DNA from: Gammaproteobacteria bacterium
GTDB lineage: Bacteria; Gemmatimonadota; Gemmatimonadetes; Longimicrobiales; Gaopeijiaceae
Assembly (NCBI GenBank): GCA_009843625.1
Contig: VYDD01000068.1
Coordinates: forward strand, 1-6,560
Length of the DNA stretch: 6,560 nt
Direction: 5' to 3'
Each line of letters begins with the position of its first letter. Position 1 is the first letter of the stretch. The position numbers and the translations under genes were made by a program. Below the pieces are notes generated by a model. That model made no database searches and had not been told where the DNA came from. It worked only from the letters and a program-made list of their open reading frames with translations. Of the stretch, positions 1 to 5,400 are shown piece by piece.

Positions 1-50
1 GCGGAGAGCGTTGCGACGAGCAGAAACGGCTGGAGTGGGAGGCGCTTCAC
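1..50 (-). CDS. Partial gene start: exported-protein-like N-terminus, runs off the left edge
   Basis: On the minus strand a GTG at 50-48 opens a frame that stays open to the window edge. It gives about 16 residues, MKRLPLQPFLLVATLS. A short basic n-region followed by a hydrophobic stretch is typical of a Sec signal peptide or lipoprotein signal. The start is supported by a Shine-Dalgarno-like AGGAAA (minus strand, 63-58) with a 7-base spacer. The rest of the protein lies outside the window, so neither a lipobox nor a mature domain can be checked and no function can be given. It points the same way as the DUF3224 gene, whose stop is about 150 bases upstream. A chance open frame this short cannot be excluded; the RBS plus signal-peptide pattern is the only support. 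Confidence 0.45.
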   Translation of the reverse strand, partial: MKRLPLQPFLLVATLS

Positions 51-130
51 GGTCGTATTTCCTGTGGATTCGGGAGCGGGGATCGGCCGGGTCACGCTAC
101 CGGGGCGACGGAGGATGCAACAAGCTGGGG

Positions 131-200
131 AGCCGGCCCTCGACTGCGTGTGCAGGACGCTCGCGGTCGTGGACGCGCAGCTGGGTTCGAGGTGCCGGCT
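131..200. repeat. Large near-perfect inverted repeat (possible 3' stem-loop or terminator-like structure)
   Basis: The left arm AGCCGGCCCTCGA (131-143) and the right arm TCGAGGTGCCGGCT (187-200) are reverse complements with only one bulged base. An inner pairing CTGCG (144-148) with CGCAG (176-180) extends the structure across a 6-base bulge. A small hairpin CTGC-gtgt-GCAG (144-155) competes with the inner pairing. The structure ends 2 bases short of the DUF3224 stop codon (202-204), so it would form in the 3' end of that transcript. No clear U-run follows on either strand, so it is not a textbook intrinsic terminator. It could be a Rho-blocking or mRNA-stabilising hairpin, or a REP-type element. 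Confidence 0.6.
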
Positions 201-201
201 G

Positions 202-609
202 CTATCCGATTTGATAGTCGAGGGCCAGCGTGTGCTTGCCGTCCGCATCCACGTGGATCTCCATGGTGCCCGACAGGCCCGCCAGCTCACCCGTTCCGGA
301 CCCCGGCACCACATGGCCATCAGTGCGCGGCGGAGCGCCGGCCTCGGCTATGCCCCAGTGATGGAGCACGAACGTGCCTTCGCGGCCCCCGAGCGTGCCC
401 GAGACCTGTTCGGACGCGATGTAGCCCGCGTTCTCCAGCGGGCCTTCGGTGCTGGCACGGCACATGAGCAGCCGAACGCGGCCCTCTCCATCCAGATCGC
501 CCTGGTAATGCTTGGAGACGCGCGCTTCGGAGAGGAAGGGGCCATCGCCTTCATCAGCGTCGGGCACGGGATCCCAACCGGTGATTTCGAAACTGGAGAC
601 GGTTTTCAT
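202..609 (-). CDS. DUF3224 domain-containing protein
   Basis: A 135-residue cytoplasmic-looking protein with no signal peptide or membrane segment. It matches the pattern I know for DUF3224 along its whole length: FEITGWD near the N-terminus (7-13), a GDLDGEGRV segment (37-45), GTLGGREGTFVLHH (71-84) and the glycine-rich VVPGSGTGELAGLSG (100-114), ending in a beta-strand-like LALDYQIG. The family is small, beta-rich and related in fold to allene-oxide-cyclase-like barrels; its biochemical role is not established. The length is normal for the family, so the gene looks intact. The ATG at 609 is preceded by AAGGA (minus strand, 623-619) with a 9-base spacer. The gene starts 32 bases after the higA stop on the same strand, so the two may be co-transcribed. 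GC is high (68% by hand count over 241-300). Confidence 0.85.
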   Translation of the reverse strand: MKTVSSFEITGWDPVPDADEGDGPFLSEARVSKHYQGDLDGEGRVRLLMCRASTEGPLENAGYIASEQVSGTLGGREGTFVLHHWGIAEAGAPPRTDGHVVPGSGTGELAGLSGTMEIHVDADGKHTLALDYQIG

Positions 610-641
610 GAGCTGGAGTCCTTGGGCAGAGGATGATTGAT

Positions 642-941
642 TTAGAGCGTGGGTGCGGACGGACGATAGGGTTCGACGTTGACCTCGCCTTCCCGCTGCC
701 GGGTGCGGGCGATGTCGTAGGAGGCCTGCATCCGCATGAGCGTGTCCATCTTCACCCCGAACGCCTTCTCGATCCGTAGGGCCATGATGCCGGACAGGCT
801 CGACCGACCATTCAGAAACGTGGAAAGCGCCGGTCGGGACACTCCGAGCACCTTCGCGGCGGCAGCGACGGTCAGCCGGTGGGGTTCGATCACCTCGGTC
901 TTCACGAAAGCACCGGGGTGTGGGGGATTCAGCATGCGCAT
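642..941 (-). CDS. higA: HigA-family antitoxin / XRE-type helix-turn-helix regulator, no toxin partner visible
   Basis: A 99-residue protein that opens with the HigA hallmark NPPHPG (residues 5-10). An XRE/Cro-type helix-turn-helix follows at about 23-51 (LTVAAAAKVLGVSRPALSTF, then LNGRSSLS), then the family segment ALRIEKAFGVKMDTLMRMQASYDIAR (about 54-79). HigA proteins bind their own promoter and neutralise the mRNA-cleaving toxin HigB. I chose the ATG at 941 because GGGAG (952-948, minus strand) sits 6 bases upstream and the HigA homology begins there; an ATG at 935 is also possible. The frame is open back to 1034, but those extra 31 residues do not resemble HigA. In the usual higBA order the toxin precedes the antitoxin on the same strand, but here the upstream DNA holds a divergent lipoprotein gene. 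This is therefore a solitary HigA, either an orphan antitoxin or a co-opted regulator. Confidence 0.85.
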   Translation of the reverse strand: MRMLNPPHPGAFVKTEVIEPHRLTVAAAAKVLGVSRPALSTFLNGRSSLSGIMALRIEKAFGVKMDTLMRMQASYDIARTRQREGEVNVEPYRPSAPTL

Positions 942-947
942 GTGCGA

Positions 948-952
948 CTCCC
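948..952 (-). promoter_or_regulatory. Ribosome binding site deciding the higA start
   Basis: The minus strand reads GGGAG here, 6 bases before the ATG at 941-939. No comparable site precedes the in-frame upstream start at 1034, which supports the shorter 99-residue HigA. Confidence 0.6.
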
Positions 953-991
953 GGCTAGTGGCGGCGCAGACCTGGATGGGCGATGTTCTCG

Positions 992-1020
992 GATTCTTAC
1001 CGTGAAGTGTTGCGTGACGG
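992..1020. promoter_or_regulatory. Candidate higA promoter/operator: -10-like element beside an imperfect dyad
   Basis: On the minus strand a -10-like TAAGAAT (998-992) lies about 50 bases upstream of the higA ATG. Directly behind it, 1000-1020 form an imperfect dyad whose outer arms are CCGTGAAG and CGTGACGG-like (six of eight arm positions pair, 5-base centre). HigA proteins usually repress their own promoters by binding dyads that overlap the -35/-10 region, so the placement fits. No convincing -35 hexamer is seen. The site is also in the divergent gap before the lipoprotein gene and could affect both directions. This is a weak, pattern-based call. Confidence 0.25.
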
Positions 1021-1059
1021 TTTACGGAGATCAAGGACGGCTCGGAGGCTCATCCCAAA

Positions 1060-1827
1060 ATGCTAGGTTGGTCCGGTCACGTTGTGATCAGGGGTGAGAG
1101 CCGGCTGACGAAGACGATCCCGCGGTTCATCGCGGTTGCGATCGTTGCGCTGTCCGCTGGTTGCCGGAGCCTTCCGACCGACACCGTCGATGTCATGACC
1201 CTCCATTTCGATTTCGATGAGGGCCCTCTGGGATTCGTCGCGGGCTTCGCCGACTATCCTCCCGCCCATGAGGAGATCTACGAATTGACATCCGGGCACC
1301 GGGCGCTCCCACCGCCTCTGGAGTCGCAGTCCGGGCTGTTCATCTCCGGGGTCAACAGGAGTGACGATCTGTTCATGTTCTTCTGGGGACCCATCGCCGG
1401 CCTGACTCCCAGAGCGAGCTATGCCGTCGAGGTCAGCGTGGAAATCGCGACCAGCACGCGGTCCGGTTGCGTCGGCGTCGGAGGTGCGCCGGGCGAGAGC
1501 GTATGGATCAAGGCCGGCGTGACCGCCGAAGAGCCGCTTGCGGTCATGGAGGACTCCTACCTGCGCATGAACATCGACATCGGAAGCCAATCCAACAGCG
1601 GCACCCAGGCGGTGGTGCTCGGCAACGTGGCCAACTCGCGGCAGTGCGAGCAGTCTCCCGTATGGGAACTCAAGGCCTTCGAGAGCCAATCGACGCCGGC
1701 AGGGATCTCCGTACCTGCTGATGGCCGCGCCTGGCTTCTGATCGGTGCCGATTCGGGATTCGAGAGCCGGACTGATGTGTATTTCACGCGCGCGTCGGTT
1801 ACGCTGACGCCGAATCCGGGGGGATGA
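1060..1827 (+). CDS. Conserved-type secreted lipoprotein, function unknown
   Basis: A 255-codon frame from the ATG at 1060. It contains a clear lipoprotein signal: basic TKTIPRF, hydrophobic IAVAIVALSAG, then Cys (lipobox LSAGC, Cys at codon 35). The mature part of about 220 residues has no transmembrane segment and many alternating hydrophobic strands. It includes FDFDEGPLGFVAGFADYP, LFISGVNRSDDLFMFFWGP, GAPGESVWIKAG and AWLLIGADSGFE. I read it as a beta-sandwich-like envelope protein resembling a conserved hypothetical family found in several bacterial phyla; no enzymatic motif is recognised. The start is uncertain. ATG 1060 has GGAGG (1044-1048) at an 11-base spacer but gives a 22-residue n-region. 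GTG 1084 lacks a good RBS. CTG 1105 has GGTGA 7 bases upstream and gives a compact signal, MTKTIPRF-IAVAIVALSAGC. The gene is divergent from higA and 36 bases ahead of the macro pseudogene. Confidence 0.75.
   Translation: MLGWSGHVVIRGESRLTKTIPRFIAVAIVALSAGCRSLPTDTVDVMTLHFDFDEGPLGFVAGFADYPPAHEEIYELTSGHRALPPPLESQSGLFISGVNRSDDLFMFFWGPIAGLTPRASYAVEVSVEIATSTRSGCVGVGGAPGESVWIKAGVTAEEPLAVMEDSYLRMNIDIGSQSNSGTQAVVLGNVANSRQCEQSPVWELKAFESQSTPAGISVPADGRAWLLIGADSGFESRTDVYFTRASVTLTPNPGG
1090..1107 (+). promoter_or_regulatory. Alternative RBS plus CTG start for the lipoprotein gene
   Basis: AGGGGTGA (1090-1097) matches the anti-Shine-Dalgarno core GGTGA and lies 7 bases before an in-frame CTG (1105-1107). 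Starting here would place the lipobox Cys at residue 20, the usual position. CTG starts are rare, so this competes with ATG 1060 and GTG 1084. Confidence 0.35.
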
Positions 1828-1863
1828 TCGGCGATGGCTGCCGCTCAATCGGGAGGAATGGCT

Positions 1864-2291
1864 GTGGGATCTTCGGCAAGGATGTTGGTTGTCGTCGGGG
1901 ACATCACGAAGCTCGCCGTTGATGCGATCGTCAACGCGGCGAACCGCTCGCTACTGGGTGGTGGCGGGGTGGACGGCGCCATCCACAGGGCCGCCGGGCC
2001 GGGCCTGCTCGCAGAGTGCCGTACGCTTGAGGGATGCGATACGGGTGACGCGAATGAGGATCGACTACTTGCGCGGTGCTATCGTCGGTCTCTGGAGGTC
2101 GCGGTAGCGAACGAACTGGGGACGATCGCCTTTCCGGCGATCTCGACCGGGGGGGCTACGGATTCTCGGTAGAGCGAGCCGCCATGATTGCTGTCCGTAC
2201 GGTTGCGACCCTCCTCCGCACCTCCTCCCGCATTACCGAAGTCGTTTTCCGGTGTTTTCAGAGGAATCGCCTGACGCACATCGGGTGGTGA
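1864..2291 (+). pseudogene. Macro-domain (ADP-ribose-binding, YmdB/O-acetyl-ADP-ribose deacetylase-like) protein, disrupted
   Basis: The first part matches a macro domain very closely: VVVGDITKL, VDAIVNAANRSLLGGGGVDG and AIHRAAGPGLLAECRTLEGC, which form the ADP-ribose pocket. After GCDTGDA (to 2052) the protein jumps straight to EDRLLARCYRRSLEVA. About 27 family residues are missing, including the core strand usually read as VIHTVGP. Further on, AFPAISTGG is followed by a stop at 2170-2172 in this frame. The expected continuation (GGYGFSVERAAMIAVRTVATLLR ... FRCF) lies in another frame ending at 2291, so the G7 tract at 2149-2155 holds two bases too many (or one too few). I prefer the GTG at 1864, 7 bases after GGAGG (1852-1856), over the in-frame ATGs at 1834, 1858 and 1882. 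With a lost core strand and a frameshift, a functional ADP-ribosyl hydrolase is unlikely. The gene follows the lipoprotein gene closely and may once have shared its transcript. Confidence 0.85.
2149..2155 (+). other. G7 homopolymer at the macro-gene frameshift
   Basis: Seven G residues occur inside ACC-GGGGGGG-CTAC. Five would restore ...AISTG-G-YGF..., the expected macro sequence. The tract may be a true mutation, a slippage-prone (phase-variable) site or a homopolymer sequencing error. The separate 27-residue deletion upstream argues that the gene is decayed in any case. Confidence 0.7.
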
Positions 2292-2307
2292 TACGGCGCA
2301 TCGGGTG
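2279..2307 (+). repeat. Short direct repeat CATCGGGTG
   Basis: CATCGGGTG occurs at 2279-2287 and again at 2299-2307, a 20-base period, straddling the end of the macro pseudogene. The first copy contributes to its last codons. It is short enough to be chance, but it marks where macro homology fades. Confidence 0.4.
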
Positions 2308-2392
2308 AAGTCATTTCGGATTCCGATCGCGCGTGTCTGCGTCTCCCCTTTCCGTCAGGATGCGGTCTCACTACTCGCCCACTACGTGTTCC

Positions 2393-2416
2393 ACATATGT
2401 CTCGGAACAACATATG
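2393..2416. repeat. Paired CATATG-containing inverted repeat in the convergent intergenic region
   Basis: CATATGT (2394-2400) and ACATATG (2410-2416) form a 7-base perfect inverted repeat with a 9-base spacer; each half is itself nearly palindromic. It lies between the convergent macro pseudogene and the large TPR/PIN gene. The stem is AT-rich and no U-run follows, so a terminator role is not convincing; a protein-binding dyad is equally possible. Confidence 0.3.
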
Positions 2417-2467
2417 GCCGCCCTGTCATCCTTGCCTCACCGATGACTTCCCGTTTTTCGTGGTGAT

Positions 2468-2484
2468 CGGTTCGATTCGAACCG
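2468..2484. terminator. Perfect palindrome CGGTTCGATTCGAACCG just after the large gene's stop (possible terminator stem)
   Basis: This 17-base sequence is a perfect inverted repeat around a single central base. In RNA it would fold as a 6-bp stem with a 5-base loop. It begins 3 bases beyond the stop codon (2490-2488) of the minus-strand gene, where a terminator would be expected. No T-run follows in the minus-strand direction, so it is not a canonical Rho-independent terminator. It could also be an operator-like binding site. It resembles a tRNA T-loop locally (GGTTCGA) but lacks the flanking stem. Confidence 0.35.
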
Positions 2485-2487
2485 CGT

Positions 2488-5400
2488 TTAGCCGCCGGAC
2501 GCGAGAATTCGGTCCACGTCATCCAGCACAAGGGGATGTAGCCTCAGCGCCACGCGGACATGCGCTCGATACTTCTGTATTGCCTCCCGCCGGTCAGTTC
2601 TTTTCTCGCCGAGCAGTGCTGCGCAATACCTCACAACCGCGGTAAGTATCCCTCTCCCTAGAGGGGCGACGGCAAGCTGGCGGATTAACGCTGCAAATAC
2701 TGCCGCCCCAGTGTCCACATCTCCGTCAACCAGTCTTGTCAACCCTCTTCTCACATTGGCAGTAAGCTCATATCCACCCGCTTTGATCCACACATATAGC
2801 AACTTATCGGACATCGGCAAAAACCTATGGTTCAATACCATCAGCTTTTCAACCGCAAGAGCGAAATCTGACTCGGATATCTTACCGAGAGCCGTCGCAG
2901 CCTCTAGCAACGCAAACGTCGAAAAGCTCCTCCCATTTCCCTCCCCAGCAACCAACGCCCGAAGCACCAGGTCATCTGCATACAAAGGCACCTCCCTGGT
3001 CGCGAGTGCCTGCGCATCAAAGGACGCTGCTCCCAATACTCGCCGAAGTTTTTCGCCCTTCGGGCTCATAGCTTCCGGGGGACAACCCCTTGGCGTTGCG
3101 TTGTCGCTCAGCCAGAGAATCATCGCTTCCAATTGCGTTATGTGGTCATCCACTACCCCCGGTCCGGGCTGCGATAGCACCATGTCATCGCCTTCGAGAG
3201 CAATCCAACCGGTAGCTGATTGGTGGTACGTCTGCGCCTTCTCGATGTCCTCCCGCAACTCCAGCACTACCGCGGACGGAACGTACATGTCATTCACCAT
3301 CGTGGGAAGAATCCCTAACAGTCCGAGTTCGTGCAGAGTGATCAGTGCGGACGCATGTAGTACCACGGCGTCTGCAGAGAGCGCGGCCTCTGTAGAAGAC
3401 CTAAGCGACGAGAACGTGCCTGCTTCCACCAGTAATCCCCGTTCAGTGGTCGTGGCAAAGTGATATGCGTCACGAAAGGAAATATCCATCTGTATGGCCA
3501 ATGTGGACAGCGCCATCTTGCCGATACTGTAGACCCTTCCTAGCTCTTGGAAACGTTCCCGGCGTTGGTGGAGTGTGGATGTCATCGTTGACAACATCCG
3601 GAGGACATCGTCGTCACCTGCTCTGATGGCCTGTATTGGACTCGGCTCTACCGCCACCTGGGTCGTCATGCGGCGCAGGGCATCCTGAAATGCTTGGACC
3701 CAGATGAGCTTGACCTCTACGATATCATAGCTCACGGCATCGAGATCATGCGGACGTATAGTCACGGATTCCCCAACGGCTCGGCCGATCAGCTGGTGCG
3801 CCTCCTCTGAAGTAGCACGGAGTTCATCAGGGCTTTTCGGCTCCATGTTGTCACCGAGGATCCAATAGGCTACTTCGTCGCCTACTGAATTCCGTAGCTT
3901 GACATAACAACAAGCGCCGGCCGTTCTTTTTGACGCCTTGCATGGCAACTCGTCGGGCGATGCCAAGAAAAGGCTAATGTAAGCCACGTCACCTTCAGTG
4001 CTAGGCCACAGATCTCGCAGGCTCTTGTACGCGACACGAATCGCTCGGTCGTATTGCCGACTAAGAAAAAGGAGTTGCGCCAAGCTAAGTCGGCATTCGC
4101 CCTCGACTCCCTCGCGGTCGTGCAGGCGTTCAACTATCTCTAGAGAAGCTCTTACATCTCCGTTTCTGAATAATGCGTGGGCAAGACGAATCTGTGTCAT
4201 CGTCCGATCGGCCGATTCACGCTCAGCAAGTTCTTCTAGATATTTGACAGCTCCCTCAAAATCATACCGTTGCAATGCTAACGACGCTGAGGCTTCCAGT
4301 ACCCAATCTGGAGAAATGCCCTCTTCGCTTTTCTGCGACTCGATAATCTGGGCTATCCTGTCCCAGCGGTTGGTTTTTGAAAGTGCAGACAAGTACACCC
4401 GATAAACCGTTTCGGTCGCTTCATGCAAGTCAATGGTCTCTATGATCTGAACCACTTCTTCGTACTGCCCACGCTCGAGAGCATAGATAGAATACTCGCA
4501 CGCGAGGCTGACTTGGTATTGCGGAGGAGCCGCGGCTAGAGCTTTGGCATATAGCGAGCACGCACTCGCCACGTCCCCAGAAACACGCCGTAGGCGGGCA
4601 CGAAGACAATCCACAAAGTAGCCGGGCTCAGCGTTGTCCATCCGCTTCAGAATCTGCTTTGCCAACTCAACGGCTCCAATGCCAGTCGCAACGCTTCCGA
4701 GCGCCAACAACTGTGCTTGATGGTCGAGGTCGCTAGAACGCAAAGAACTCAGCGCGCGCTCAATGCTCGCCACGACATCAGCCGTCGGCTTGCCCGCGTC
4801 CGCCATAAGAAGAGCGCGAAGCCCTAGGATATCAGGATCTAGATCGCTTTCGGTTTGCCTGAGGACGAACAGCCCCTCATCGGGTCGACCCAGGTGCCCA
4901 AGCGCTCTCGCGTGAGCAAAAAGTGCCTCCGTACATCGTGGGTCGGCTGCACAGGCATCCTTCGCGTCCGCTAACGAGCCAGACGCGTCACCCTCCGCGA
5001 GCCGCAGAGTTGACCGGGCGGCCAAAGCCCAGGCGGTGACACGTGATCGCGCAACCTTTCTTGTTGCTGTAACCGCGGTCTCGATCAGGCCACTGACCAA
5101 CGCCCTATCCTCCTCCGGCATTTGGTCGGCACCGATGCGTAAGCCGATATATAGCAGCAGTTCAGCCGCAAGTACGCACTGGCGAGCATTTCCGGCAATG
5201 TGAGGACAGGCGGACTTGACCTGATCCAATGCGTCGTTCAGCCGGCCAAGGTCGGCAAGTCGTCCGCCGAGCGTGAGAAGAACACCGGCATCTTCGTGGA
5301 GGGAAATGGGAATGTCATCCAGCTTGGTAATATTAGGAGATGTTCGAATTAGGACCATCCACGCATCTCTCTGCTCCGGACTACGGGCGAGTACACGTTC

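Noticed and set aside
64..636. 190-codon plus-strand open frame over the DUF3224 gene
   Set aside because: Antisense to a well-matched DUF3224 protein; no recognisable family or RBS.
942..1060. Search for a higB toxin upstream of higA
   Set aside because: No frame on the minus strand shows the HigB pattern or its usual C-terminus; only an unrelated upstream extension of the higA frame is open.
1063..1848. Long minus-strand open frame (261 codons) opposite the lipoprotein gene
   Set aside because: Arg/Gly/Asp-rich, low-complexity composition typical of an antisense shadow in GC-rich DNA; the plus-strand frame has a clear lipobox and protein-like pattern.
2466..2486. tRNA T-arm-like sequence GGTTCGATTC (possible tRNA remnant or attachment site)
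   Set aside because: The bases on either side do not form a T-stem, and no acceptor, D or anticodon arm is present; the resemblance comes from the palindrome.
2397..2645. Small plus-strand open frame crossing the 3' end of the large gene
   Set aside because: No RBS, unstructured Arg/Pro-rich product, overlaps a real coding end on the opposite strand.
2711..3463. 250-codon plus-strand open frame inside the large gene
   Set aside because: Ser/Thr/Pro-rich antisense translation with no domain pattern; the minus-strand frame carries the PIN-like domain here.
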